From contig NC_058519.1 in assembly GCF_904849725.1 (NCBI RefSeq), positions 649,811,387 through 649,875,386 on the forward strand: a DNA stretch of 64,000 nt, read 5' to 3'. Below, piece after piece: positions 34,123-44,837 of the stretch (position 1 is the stretch's first letter; each line of letters begins with the position of its first letter). The notes below the pieces were generated by a model. That model searched no databases. It was not told the origin of the DNA and saw nothing but the letters and a program-made list of their open reading frames with translations. A program made the translations under genes and the position numbers. The stretch comes from Hordeum vulgare subsp. vulgare. Its lineage: Eukaryota; Streptophyta; Magnoliopsida; Poales; Poaceae.

Positions 34123-34792
34123 TGCTACGGCGACAACAGACCTTTCCTAGCAACGGCGCCAGAAATCCTTCTGCTACGGGCTACGCCTATAGGGACTTCC
34201 TTGGTAAATATGCAAAGGATTCCCCCGCGGCCTTGGAGCCTTGCGTTGGTGTTCCCTCGAAGAGGAAAGGGTGATGTAGCACAGTGGCGGTAAGTATTTC
34301 CCTCAGTTTGAGAACCAAGGTATCAATCCAGTAGGAGGATCGCGCCAAGTCACAAGTACCTGCACAAACACAAAGAGCTTGCACCCAATGCTATGAAGGG
34401 GTTGTCAATCCCTTATAGATTGTTTGCAAAGTGAGAACTGAAAGTAAAAATTAAACAAAGCAAAGTAAGAGTAAAAGTGGAGACGATAGTTGTGAATAGA
34501 CCCGGGGGTCGTAGTGTTCACTAGTGGCTTCTCTCATGAAAGCAAGTAGACGGTGGGTGAACGAATTACGGTCGAGCAATTGATAGAACCGCACAAAGTC
34601 ATGACGTTATCTATGGCAATGATCATATCTATAGGCATCACATCCCAAACAAGTAGACCGATACTTTCTGCATCTACTACTATTACACCACACGTCGACC
34701 GCTATCCAGCATGCATCTAGTGTATTGAGTTCATAAGAACAGAGTAACGCCTTAAGCAAGAGGACATGATGTAGATGGACAATCTCAAATCT
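34123..34792 (-). mobile_element. N3: partial LTR of an N-like retrotransposon
   Basis: Starting at TGCTACGGCGACAACAGACC, the next 670 bp match the left part of the N1 LTRs (shared strings gcaacggcgccagaaat, cctatagggacttcc-like, ccgatactttctgcatctac, cttaagcaag). It is a related but distinct subfamily, with its own start and extra bases near 34340. CACTA-B begins at 34793 and cuts it, so the remainder should lie beyond the window. The pentamer cgtac before 34123 would be its target duplication. Confidence 0.75.
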
Positions 34793-35483
34793 CACTACAA
34801 GAAATATGTCAACTAACGACCTTCAATATTGGTCACTGAATGGTCATTGATTTCCATTTGTGACCTTTTTATGACCAAAAACAGAAGGTCTAAAGCTGAG
34901 GGTCTTTAATGAACTATAACGACCTTTTTTCTGGATTGGTCGTAGGATTTTATGACCAAACGAAAGGTCGTAGGTTTAACGACCAAATGATTTGGTCACT
35001 AGCAGTCTGCCCGCACCTCGTCAGATCCACCGTGGCAGGCTGACGTGGCAGAATTATGACCATATGAAAAGCTCGTAAATAAGATTCAGCCCGGTCCATT
35101 CCGGTCGTCTACATGGGCCGGGCCCAATAATTTGGCCTTTTATTTTCTGGGATATAATCTTTTACTGAGCAGGTTTTTTATTAGTCCAATTTTCTTTTGG
35201 GCCTTGGCCTACTCTTTTTAGCCCAGTTCTTGTTTGGGCCTTCGCCTACTCTTTTTCTAGGACCAAGCCTTTTTAGACAAATTCTAATTTGGGCCTTGGC
35301 CTACTCTTTTTTTAGGCCCAAGCCTTCTTAGTCTATTTCTTGTTTGGGCCTCGGCCTTTTTGCTGTCCAAACTAACTTTAGTGCCCAAACCAAATGGTCC
35401 AAACAAAACTTAAATAATTGACAACTTCACAGGTGCACAACTTCACAAAATACTTCATCAGGTTCACAGGTTCAAATAGAGCA
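34793..35483. mobile_element. CACTA-B left terminus
   Basis: The element begins CACTACAAGAAATATGTC at 34793. The following 200 bp contain many gacctt/aaggtc and ggtcat motifs in both orientations, the subterminal repeats of CACTA elements. Later sequence has repeated gggccttggcctactctttt units near 35190-35330. The last five bases, gagca, are one copy of the F1 target duplication. The interior continues at 47555. Confidence 0.88.
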
Positions 35484-35668
35484 TGCCGTGGGTATAAGTG
35501 TGACAGTAGATGTATAGGGTACGAAAGGATGGGCAGAGCTTTAGCTACGGCAAGGTTGTATGAGTTCAGGCCCCTCTGCGGTGGAGGTAAAAGCCCTACG
35601 TCTCAGTGCTCTTGGGAGCTTAGTGTCGAGTGGAATATAGGATTACAGTAAATGCCAACCCCTGCACC
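35484..35668 (-). repeat. F1 3' LTR remnant (R/U5 side only)
   Basis: These 185 bp align with 47023-47209 of the 5' LTR from the outer end inward, then identity stops abruptly after ctgcaccagtg. About 350 bp, the U3 part with the LTR start, are missing together with the polypurine tract. Confidence 0.9.
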
Positions 35669-36072
35669 AGTGATCCGAGTGAATATACCAGTGAAACGAA
35701 CCGTCAGGGACCGAGTGCTTCCGAGGAATCTTTCGATGTAACCGGTCAAACTAACAGCGGCGGATTTTCTGGGATCTTCAAATTTCGGTTGCCGCGCGCT
35801 CAGCGGGGATGTCGACATCGTCATCGAGTAGTTTCTGCCGCCTCGATTACCGCGCCTTTATCTTCTCCACTAATATCGCAACAGCCGGTTGGGGGATAAG
35901 ATTTCGGGGCCACCTGTTAGTGACCCAGTCGAAACCTTATTTAAGCCTCTCCGGCGGGGGTTTCTTGTTGCGCTGCCCTTGTTACTCGCACTCACCCCGC
36001 TTCTCCCGTAGCTCACTGCGCGTTCCAAGCCTCCTCCTTCCTCTCCTCCTCTGCAGATCTGCTGCCTTCACC
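35669..36072 (+). promoter_or_regulatory. leader and probable promoter of the F1 antisense gene
   Basis: About 400 bp between the LTR remnant and the ATG at 36073. A TATA-like string ttatttaa lies at 35937-35944, about 130 bp before the ATG, and the start context caccATGacg is good for a plant gene. Part of the original upstream region may be lost in the LTR deletion. The promoter call is inference. Confidence 0.4.
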
Positions 36073-39000
36073 ATGACGAAGGGGCAGACGAGCAAGCTTG
36101 AGTCGCAGAAGAAGAAGAAGGCGGCGGCTCCTGCTCAGCGGCGACAATGAGCACTACCAGCGGGTTGGATCCAGGGGGATTTCCTCCCCTCCACGGTGAC
36201 GGCGGACGACCTGCTGGAGCTGGTGGAGCAAGGCATGATTGCCAACAAGTCGTGGAGGCTGCCGGCGAAGGGCGAGACGGAGCCGGCGCCGTAGGAGGGA
36301 GACCGCGTCTTGCTGCTCAGCCACGTGTATAGGGGCTTCTCCTTGCCTCCCCACCCCTTCTTTAGAGGTATTATGAATCACTTCGGGGCGCAGCTCCATC
36401 ATTTTCCTCCCAACGCGATAGCCCATCTCGCCGCATTCGTCACTCTGTGCGAGTGCTTTATTGGATGTCCCCCCCATTGGGGGCTCTTTAAGTACATCTT
36501 CTCCGCTAGGTCTCAGACTGTCAAAAAGCTTAGCGAGTCGGACGATAAAACCCATCTCCTCCTGCTCTGCGGGGGCTTAGGCTTCCAAAAGAAAACGAAG
36601 AGTAGCTACCCCCGTCTCCAGTTGTCCGAGTCAGTTAGGAACTGGAAGTCGACCTGGTTCTACTACCAGGACATAGCTTGTCCGAATGCTGCGACTGGGT
36701 TGCTTCCCTTTAGCCTAGACCGTCCGGCTCCTCCCAGGCAACTTGCGCTCTCCAAGTTGGAAAAGATCCACATCCAGCCTCTGGTCGACGCGCTGATTGC
36801 CGTCGTCCGCAAGGGAGTCACCGACACGGACTTGCTGGAGACCTTTCTGGGTCGGCGCATCCAGCCGCTGCAAGCCCGACACCACGCCATGTGGCACTAT
36901 GTGGGGCCTGAGGATTCCACTCGGACTCACCCAGAGTGCGTGACCGGGGAGACGGTGACAGCGTGGGTCCGCGGCATCACCGGCGCATGCGACAACCCCC
37001 AAGGGGCCCGGCGAGTGAGGCCCTTCCGCGCCGACAACCCTCCTCCGAATGAGGTGAGCGCATCTTGTCGAGTGCTTTCAATCTTCTTAGATTTATCGCT
37101 TTTCTTATGTCGCCGCTTGGTGTCTGACGTTGTCGACTGTATTTTGTGCAGGAGTGGACCAACTGACATTCTCCCGTCTCGAACGGGAATCCCGCTGAGG
37201 AAGAGGAGGGCAGCCAGGAGGGCAGCGTGGATAGCGCCAAGTACGTCTCCGACAATGGGGAGACGGAGGAGATGTCTGAAGAGGAAGAGGGGGAGGCTGG
37301 GGAGCAGAGCTCGCCAGCTCCACCACCAGATCCTCGAACTAAGCGCCGTCACGAACCCGCGGCTCCGCCGGCTCCTCCAGCAGTTCCGAGTGCTCCGCCT
37401 GCTTCTCCCGTGGCTCCGAGTGCTCCGCCAGCTCCTCCCGTGGCTTCGAGTGCTCGGAGCGTGAAGAGGACCAGGGACGCTGCTGCCGAGCTTACGTACC
37501 AACCGTCCAAGGTGGCCAAACCGAGTGGGCCCAAGCCTCGGAAAGCTTTGCCTCGGATGAAGATCGCTGTTCCAGTTGCCTCAGCGTAAGTGTCTTGTTC
37601 TCTCATCTTCTTTCAATATTTGACTGAACTCATGCTTATCGGATGAGGGGATTTTACTCGACAGAGCTGCCTCCTCCGCCACATCTTTGCCGCGCCAGGA
37701 CGATGATCCCATGGATACGGGTAACGCTGCCACATCTCAGCAAGGTACGTTGTGACGACTCCGAGAGTTTGCATTATTGTTTCGCGAGTGCTGTCTTTAA
37801 TCTTGCCCTTTTTCTGCAACTTCATGTTGTTCAGTCGGGCTTCCTTCGGAGGTGATTCATCTGGAGGAGGACGACCAAAGGGGATCAGGGCCAACTTTGG
37901 CGCCTGTCCTTGAGGTTGTTCCATCTGCTGCTGCTCCCACCGTGGACGCGCCGCCGACCGAGCCGATGCCGTCGACTGAGGCGGTGTCCATCGTGGTGGA
38001 ACCGACTGGAGCGGGACTTGGGATGCCCAAGGAGTCTTCTGTCGTGCCAGGTCCATCGACCGTCCAGTACGACGCCCGACACCTCTCGGAAGACCAAGTG
38101 GGAGCCGCCAAGGAGGCCATGGTGCAGGTGGAGTTGATGGTGGGTGATGCCAAGGGAGCGTACGACTCCATCGCGTCTTTGTACAAGAGAAGCTTGGAGC
38201 TCCGAGACGATATCTGAGTAAGTGCGCTAGTAAGTGTTTACTTCCCTCTTGTAACCCACTGGGGGTCCAAGTGATATACTCGGATACAGTAGGATTATTT
38301 TGCAGTGGGTTCACTCAGAGTGAACCCAGTAGGTGTAGTCCCCGAGACTTCTGTCGAGTGCTTGCACCGGCAGTTGTCTTTATATGTATTTCCCGTTATC
38401 TGAGCAGAACTGAGCTGGTTTGCCCAAATATTACCAGTGGGGGCACTCGGAGTGCATCCAGTGGATGTAGTCCCCGAGAGTAGTGTTACTCAGGTCGGGT
38501 AATAGCATTCTCGTAGATTTGTGTGTTTGTCATGTAGCTCAATAGGGCCGGCCTGTTCGAGCTTCATGCCAGTGGGGTCACTCTTAGTGAACCCACTGGG
38601 TGTAGTCCCCGAGACAGCTGTCGAGTGCTTGCATCGGCAGGGGTCAGAAGAACTTTGAGCTTTGTTTGTTTTCCTTGTCGAATGTGTCTGAGCTTCCCTT
38701 TACGCGGATGTGGCACAAGACTTACGAAATGGGATCCGCGTACAATGCTCTGAAGGCTAAAAAGGTTCAGCTTGCTGCGGAATTGGAGGCGGCTGTGAAT
38801 GACTTGCCTGGTATGAAGGGGCTCTTGCTGACCGAGCGAAGTCTTTGGAGGAGTCCCGGGAGACCAACAAGGCATTGGTGGCCGAAATTAAGAAAATGGG
38901 CAAGCAAAGAAGTGAACTGATGGGTCAAATGAAGGTGATGAACCGTCGATGCATTTCGCAGGAGAAGTATGTCAATGACTGGGCAAGGAAGATGATTGCA

Positions 39001-39576
39001 CTGCTCGGTGGTAAGCGTCCTGCCGAGTGCTTCTTGACTTCGTAATTCATTCTGCGCTTACTTTCTGCTCTTCTTTTCTTTGCAGATTTTTGTCTGGACG
39101 CTGAGGCTGAAGCAACCGACATTGAACGGTCTGTCGTTCCGAACGTTCCACTCGGCGATGAAGCCAATCGGGACATGCTCCGAGCACATATTTGCCTTGG
39201 CAGAGTGGGACCTTTCATCGGCCGTCTGAGAGAAGTCATCGGCCGGATCGACAAGGAACTGTGGCCCGAAGAAGATTCCCGGCAGGAAATAGAAGGGTTG
39301 ATGACTCGGCTGGAGGACGTCCCGAACAGAGTGCAGGCATGGAAGAAGTCTGCCGCTCGTTGTGGTGCGGACGTGGCGCTATCCCTGGTCCGAGTGCACT
39401 TCAAGGAAGCTCGTGAAGAAAAGATGAAGGCGTTGCAGGTCGCCAACACCAAGAATCTTAGATTCGAAGATTTCATGGAGACCTTCATCGAGACAGCCAC
39501 TCGTATCGCGGACGGGATCGATCTTGAGACCTTTGTAGAGCCTGCGAGTCCCGGAGCCAGTCCCGATGACGCTTGA
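36073..39576 (+). pseudogene. F1 antisense gene (Transposase_28-like domain, coiled coil, C-terminal domain)
   Basis: Exon 1 starts MTKGQTSKLE and contains the Transposase_28-like domain (YRGFSLPPHPFFRGIMNHFG, HHFPPNAIAHLAAFVTLCE, WKSTWFYYQDIACP). Introns inferred by GT...AG: 37054-37151, 37586-37664, 37745-37834 and 39011-39085, plus one covering about 38218-38700. Exon 2 is acidic then Pro/Ala-rich (PPAPPAVPSAPPASPVAPSA) with a basic end. The 38700-39010 exon is a coiled coil (MEESRETNKALVAEIKKMG). The last exon (39086-39576) has the conserved end domain (LREVIGRIDKELWPEEDS, VQAWKKSAARCGADVALSLV) and ends with a normal stop. Damage: a frameshift near 36148 and an amber codon at 36292 where CAG is expected. 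H has the same exon plan, so the gene travels with Tat-like elements. Function unknown. Confidence 0.8.
38304..38613. repeat. three palindrome-bearing repeats in an F1 antisense-gene intron
   Basis: Near-perfect palindromes lie at 38304-38328 (agtgggttcactc with its complement), 38436-38462 and 38571-38597, spaced 132-135 bp. Each is followed within about 20 bp by gtagtccccgag (38335-38346, 38467-38478, 38602-38613). On the element's sense strand this reads CTCGGGGACTAC, like a polypurine tract. Confidence 0.85.
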
Positions 39577-39829
39577 AAAACTTTACCTCGGTATGCCGAG
39601 TGGTATCTGTATCAAACTTGGGCCACTGCTGTTGGCCGTCACATTTGTGGTTCGGTGTGGATAAGCTTGATCCACACCGAGCCGACTATCGTAGATCCAA
39701 CTTTGAATTCGAATTGAATATTTTGCTCTTCTTTCGCCAAGTTTATTTTCTGACACGATTTTGGCTCGTGGTTTTTGTTTGGCGTGTCTTCGTGAAGCCA
39801 ATGGCAAACATGCGGAGCATGTAATTGTC

Positions 39830-41000
39830 AATTGTCTTCACATCCACATGAGCCTCAATGAGGGTCTGCTAAGCCTCCGAGTGGACCTAGAGGATACACT
39901 CGAAGGAAGCTTTTTACTTAGGCGATTGTGGATCCCAGCTAAGTCCCCGAGTACGGCATCTCGTGCGCACTCGGAGTGAGTTGATACTCATGTAGTTGTC
40001 AGTTGTCTTCACATCCACTTGAGCCTCAATGAGGGTCTTCTAAGCCTCCGAGTGGATCTCGAGGATACATCGAAGGAAGCTTTTTTACATAGGCAATTTT
40101 GGATCGCAGCTAAGTCCCCAAGTGCAGCATCTCGTGCGCACTCGAAGTGAGTTGATACTCATGTAGTTCTCAGTGGTCTTCACATCCACATGAGCCTCAA
40201 TAAGGGTCTGCTAAGCCTCCGAGTGGATCTCGAGGATACAATCGAAGGAAGCTTTTTACTTAGGCGATTTTGGATCGCAACTAAGTCCCCGAGTGCGGCA
40301 TCTCATGCGCACTCGGAGTGAGTTGATACTCATGAAGTTGTCAGTTGTCTTCACATCCACATGAGCCTCCATGAGGGTCTGCTAAGCCTCCGAGTGGATC
40401 TCGAGGATACACTCGAAGGAAGCTTTTTACTTAGGCGATTCTGGATCGCAGCTAAGTCTCCGAGTGCAGCTTTTAGTGCGCACTCGGAGCGAGTTTTGTA
40501 CTTAGGTGATTCTGGGTCGCAGCTAAGTCCCCGAGTGCGGCTGTTAGCGCACACTCGGAGAGAGTTTTTTTCTTAGGCGACTCTGGGTCGCAGCTAAGTC
40601 CCTGAGTGCGGCTGTTAGCGCACACTCGGAGAGAGTTTTTTTACTTAGGCGACTCTGGGTCGCAGCTAAGTCCCTGAGTGCGACTGTTAGCGCACACTCG
40701 GAGAGAGTTTCTACTTAGGCAACTCTGGGTCGAAGCTAAGTCCCAGAGTGCGGCTGTTAGCGCACACTCGGAGAGAGTTTTTTACTTAGGCGACTCTGGG
40801 TCGCAGCTAAGTCCCCGAGTGTGGCTGCTAGCGCACACTCGGAGAATTTTTTTTTTACTTAGGCGACTTTGGGTCGCAGCTAAGTCCCCGAGTGCGGCTG
40901 TTAGCGCACACTCGGAGAGATTTTTTACTTAGGCGATTCTGGATCGCAGCTAAGTCCCCGAGTGCGGCTGTTAGCGCACACTCGGAGAGAATTTTTTTTA
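39830..41000. repeat. two-tier tandem repeat array in F1
   Basis: The left part has four units of roughly 160-180 bp starting near 39832, 40013, 40174 and 40345 (each contains gtcttcacatccac, cctccgagtgga and gcagctaagtcc). From about 40445 the array continues as about eight shorter units of 70-80 bp (gggtcgcagctaagtcc, gagtgcggctgttagcgcac, actcggagagagtttt). The short unit equals the right half of the long one. Each unit holds a CCGAGTGCG/CGCACTCGG-type inverted repeat. Tat-lineage elements are known for such arrays between pol and the 3' LTR. Confidence 0.92.
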
Positions 41001-41102
41001 GACCGGAGTATGCAAACGCGGAAGAATTTTGGACCTGCAAAAAATCAGTCTACTTTGTATTACTTCAATGATTGTTGTTATTTACATTGCCTCCGTCGGC
41101 GG

Positions 41103-42878
41103 TCACGTGTAGAAGCGCTTCAGGAGATCTCCGTTCCATGCTCGCGGCTCGTCCGTTTCTCTGTCGAGGTTGTAGAGTCGATATGTTCTGTTGTTCAGCA
41201 CCTTAGAGATGATGAAGGGTCCTTCCCAGGCGGGAACCAACTTGTGAGGCCTCTGTTGGTCCACTCGGAGCACCAGGTCACCTGCTTGGAATGTGCGACT
41301 CCTGACGTGTCGCGCGTGAAAGCGCCACCGATCTTGTTGATAAATTGTTGAGCGAGTCAGTGCCATCTCGCGCTCTTCTTCTAGTAGATCCACTCCGTCT
41401 TGCCTGGCCTGCTCCGCTTCGGCTTCGGAGAAGAGTTCGACTCGTGGAGAGTTGTGAAGCAAGTCACTCGGAAGGACTGCCTCTGCTCCATAAATGAGGA
41501 AGAACGGGGATCGCCCTGTAGATCTATTCGGAGTTGTGCGGAGGCCACACAACACCGAAGGCAGCTCGGTGACCCATGCGCCGGCGGCATGTCCAACTTC
41601 TCGCAGGAGTCGAGGCTTCAACCCTTGAAGAATAAGTCCGTTCGCCCGCTCTGCTTGCCCGTTGGTTTGAGGGTGCGCCACAGATGCAAAATCCACTCGG
41701 ATACCTTGGCCTGTGCAAAAATCTCTGAATCTGTCCGAGTCAAAGTTTGTGCCATTGTCAGTGATTATGCTGCGCGGGACTCCGAATCTGGAGATGATGT
41801 CTCTGACAAATTTGATTGCCGTATGGGCGTCGAGCTTCTCTATGGGCTTGGCTTCAATCCACTTGGTGAACTTGTCGACTGCCACCAACAGATGAGTGAA
41901 TCCCACTTGGCCTGTTTTGAATGGACCGTCTGTATCTAATCCCCACGCTGCGAATGGCCAAACAAGAGGGATTGTCTTCAGCGCAGATGTTGGCTTGTGG
42001 GACTTGTTCGAATAGAACTGACAGCCTTCGCATCGGTCGACCATATCCTTTTCCATTTCATTCGCCTGCAACCAGACGAAGCCAGCTCTGAATGCTTTGG
42101 CGACGATTGCTCTTGAGGAAGCATGATGGCCGCAAGTTCCCGAGTGAATTTCTTCCAGGATTAATTGTCCCTCCACAGGGGAGATGCATCGCTGAAGGAC
42201 TCCTGAAACACTTTCCTTATACAACTGGCCATCAATAACGGTGAAGGACTTCAACCTGCGGACGATCTGCCTCGCTTGGACTTCGTCCTCTAGTAATTCT
42301 TGCGTCAGGACGTATGCAATGAACGACACAGTCCAATCGGGGATGATAGCAAGAATCTCCATGATCAAATCAACCACAGTGGGGACCTCGACTTCAGTCG
42401 GATCTGTTGAGCTCTTCGGCTGTACCGGTTCCTCTGTAAAGGGGTCTTCTTTCACCGAAGGGAGATGTAGGTGCTTGAGGCACACATCACTCGGGACTGG
42501 TCTCCGAGTGGATCCGAGTTTTGCCAACTCATCAGCTGCTTGGTTCTTCAGTCGCGGAACATGGTGAAGTTCCAGACCTTCAAACTTCTTCTCGAGCTTT
42601 CTTACTGGGTTGCAGTATGCAGCCATGGTGGGTTTCCTGACATCCCACTCCTTCATCACTTGGTTAACCACCAAATCTGAATCGCCATAGACCATCAGGC
42701 GACGGGCGCCGAGTGTGATGGCCATGCGCAATCCGTAAAGGAGAGCTTCATACTCTGCCTCATTGTTGGAAGAATCAAAATGTATCTGCAACACATACTT
42801 AAGCTTATCACCTTTCGGCGATATGATCACTACACCAGCGCCGGAGCCATTCAGCATCTTGGACCCATCGAAGTACAT
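41103..42878 (-). CDS. F1 RNase H and integrase (591-codon open frame)
   Basis: The frame opens in RNase H: MYFDGSKMLNGSGAGVVI (D), NNEAEYEALLYGLRMA (E), LMVYGDSDLVVNQV (D) and LHHVPRLKNQAADELAKL (D). A linker of about 60 residues follows, then integrase: zinc-binding HH...CEGCQFY, the core with D in GLDTDGPF, D in IITDNGTNFDS and E in QTNGQAERANG, and the C-terminal domain (FQAGDLVLRVDQQRPHKLVPAWEGPF). It ends normally at 41103. It is the best preserved pol segment in the window, but it is cut off from RT by an in-frame amber codon at 42879-42881, where the W of the expected W-T-MYFDG motif should be. Confidence 0.92.
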   Translation of the reverse strand: MYFDGSKMLNGSGAGVVIISPKGDKLKYVLQIHFDSSNNEAEYEALLYGLRMAITLGARRLMVYGDSDLVVNQVMKEWDVRKPTMAAYCNPVRKLEKKFEGLELHHVPRLKNQAADELAKLGSTRRPVPSDVCLKHLHLPSVKEDPFTEEPVQPKSSTDPTEVEVPTVVDLIMEILAIIPDWTVSFIAYVLTQELLEDEVQARQIVRRLKSFTVIDGQLYKESVSGVLQRCISPVEGQLILEEIHSGTCGHHASSRAIVAKAFRAGFVWLQANEMEKDMVDRCEGCQFYSNKSHKPTSALKTIPLVWPFAAWGLDTDGPFKTGQVGFTHLLVAVDKFTKWIEAKPIEKLDAHTAIKFVRDIISRFGVPRSIITDNGTNFDSDRFRDFCTGQGIRVDFASVAHPQTNGQAERANGLILQGLKPRLLREVGHAAGAWVTELPSVLCGLRTTPNRSTGRSPFFLIYGAEAVLPSDLLHNSPRVELFSEAEAEQARQDGVDLLEEEREMALTRSTIYQQDRWRFHARHVRSRTFQAGDLVLRVDQQRPHKLVPAWEGPFIISKVLNNRTYRLYNLDRETDEPRAWNGDLLKRFYT

Positions 42879-42881
42879 AGT

Positions 42882-44252
42882 CTAATGAGCCGAGTAGATG
42901 TGAGTCGGCTGCTGTTGTTCTACCCATTCTTCTATGAAGTCAGCCAGAGCTTGAGACTTTATAGCCTTCTTGGCTTCAAACTTGATGTCGCAGTATAACA
43001 TCTCCATAGCCCACTTCGCCACTCGTCCTGATGCGTCTCGATTGTGGAGGATTTCTGACAACGGAGCATCAGAAACAACAGACACCGAGTGGTCTTGGAA
43101 ATAGTGAGACACCTTCTTTGCAGTCATGTAGATCCCATAAATAAGCTTTTGATAATGGGGATACCTCTGCTTGGAAGGAGTCAGGACTTCGGAGACATAA
43201 TATACTAGCCGCTGAACCTTGTACGCTTTGCCTTCTTCTTCACGTTCGACTGTGAGAACAGTGCTGACGACTTGATTTGTAGCCGCGATGTACAGAAGAA
43301 GGGGTTCTTTACTGAGCGGGGCAGTAAGAACCGGCTGGGTGGAAAGCAGGGCTTTGAGGTCGTCGAATGCAATCTGGGCTTCGTCTGTCCACTCGAAAGT
43401 ATCTGATTTCTTCATGAGTCGGTAAAGAGGTAACGCCTTCTCGCCGAGTCGAGCGATAAACCTGCTCAAAGCCGCTAGGCAACCTGTGAGCCTTTGAACA
43501 TCATGTATTCTGACAGGCCGCTCCATTCGGACGATGGTCCCGATCTTTTCAGGGTTGACATCGATTCCTCGTTCGGAAACGAAGAAACCGAGTAACTTTC
43601 CGCTTGGAACACCGAATGAACACTTGGCAGGGTTGAGCTTGATATCGTACCTACGAAGGTTGGTGAATGTTTCTGCCAAGTCAGTCAACAGGTGGGAACC
43701 TTTGCGTGACTTGACTACGATATCGTCCATATATGCCTCCACATTTCGACCGATCTGGTCAAGGAGGCATTTCTGGATCATGCGCATAAAAGTTGCTCCA
43801 GCATTCTTCAAACCAAATGGCATAGTGATGTAGCAGAAACACCCGAATGGGGTGATGAAGGCTGTTTTTAATTAATCCGCACCATACAGACGGATCTGAT
43901 GATAGCCCGAGTAGGCATCAAGGAATGATAAACGCTCGCAACCCGCAGTCGAATCGACAATTTGATCAATGTGGGGGAGCGGGAAATGATCTTTCGGGCA
44001 GACCTTATTGAGATGCTTGAAGTCGATGCACATATGGAGGGACTTGTCCTTCTTGGGCACCATGACAACATTGGCGAGCCAGTCGGAGTGGTGTACCTCG
44101 CGAATGAAGTTGGCTGCCAAAAGTTTAGCCACCTCCTCTCTGATTGCCTTCCTTTTGTGCGCGGCGGACCGACGCAGGCGTTCTCGGACGGGCCGAGCGG
44201 TAGGATCCACATGTAGTCGATGCTCAGCCAACTCCCTAGGTACACCTCGCAT
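42882..44252 (-). pseudogene. F1 reverse transcriptase and connection
   Basis: The first part (43872-44252) contains EVHHSDWLANVVMVPKKDKS, MCIDFKHLNKVCPKDHFPLP and LSFLDAYSGYHQIRL. A TAA stop at 43872-43874 interrupts, then 42882-43823 gives MPFGLKNAGATFMRM, the catalytic YMDD in AYMDDIVVKS, FFVSERGIDVNPEKI, and the connection with WTDEAQIAFDDLK and VSDAPLSEIL. Apart from the two stops the domain order and length look complete. Confidence 0.9.
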
Positions 44253-44315
44253 GTCAGCGGGCTTCCATGCGAAAATGTCCCAGTTCTCACGAAGGAATTG
44301 GATGAGCTCGGCTTC

Positions 44316-44837
44316 CTATTTCGGATCAAGGGTGGTGGAGATGTTCGTCGGGGCGACGGTGTCGTTCGTCGGGTGGATGCTGACTTTCTTCGTGTCGCCC
44401 GCCGACTGGAATGCGGACTCCGAAGCTGGCTTCTTCGAACGCATCAAGTCAGCAGGGTCGGCCATCTTCTTGTACTCATCCAGCTCGAGGATAGCCATCC
44501 GCTGATCGGCAATCTGCGACCCCTGCTGCAAACTCTCTTCAGCCCGCTGCCGATTGCCCGTGATGGTGATCACACCTTTGGGACCCGGCAACTTCAGCTT
44601 CAAATACACGTAACATGGACGGGCCATGAAACGTGCATACGCTGGACGGCCCAGAATTGCATGGTATGCCCTCTGGAAGCCCACCACCTCGAATGTCAGC
44701 TTTTCCTTGCGGAAGTTCTTGTCAGAGCCGAAAACGACGTCCAACGCGATCTGGCCGAGTGACTTGGCCTTTCGTCCTGGGACGACTCCATGGAACTGCA
44801 TGTTGCTCTCGCTAAGTTTGGACATCGGAATGCCCAT
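44316..44837 (-). pseudogene. F1 protease, active site lost
   Basis: The frame carries the later half of a retropepsin: QFHGVVPGRKAKSLGQIALDVVFG and HAILGRPAYARFMARPCYVYLKLKLPG. It overlaps the end of the gag frame by 26 bp in another phase. The active-site DGG motif expected exactly at the overlap (after KVLM) is absent, replaced by VVEGDGH in one frame and WWWKGMG in the other, so a small deletion or rearrangement has hit the catalytic site. Confidence 0.82.

Noticed and set aside
34123..34792. Solo LTR
   Set aside because: The LTR is cut by CACTA-B at 34793, so whether a second LTR exists beyond the window cannot be judged.
35484..35668. Independent LTR fragment unrelated to F1
   Set aside because: The GAGCA target duplication on both sides and identity to the outer end of the 47023-47554 LTR show it is the F1 3' LTR.
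39830..41000. CRISPR-like array of regularly spaced repeats
   Set aside because: The units are directly joined variants of one sequence without unique spacers, they lie in a plant retrotransposon, and no cas gene is present.
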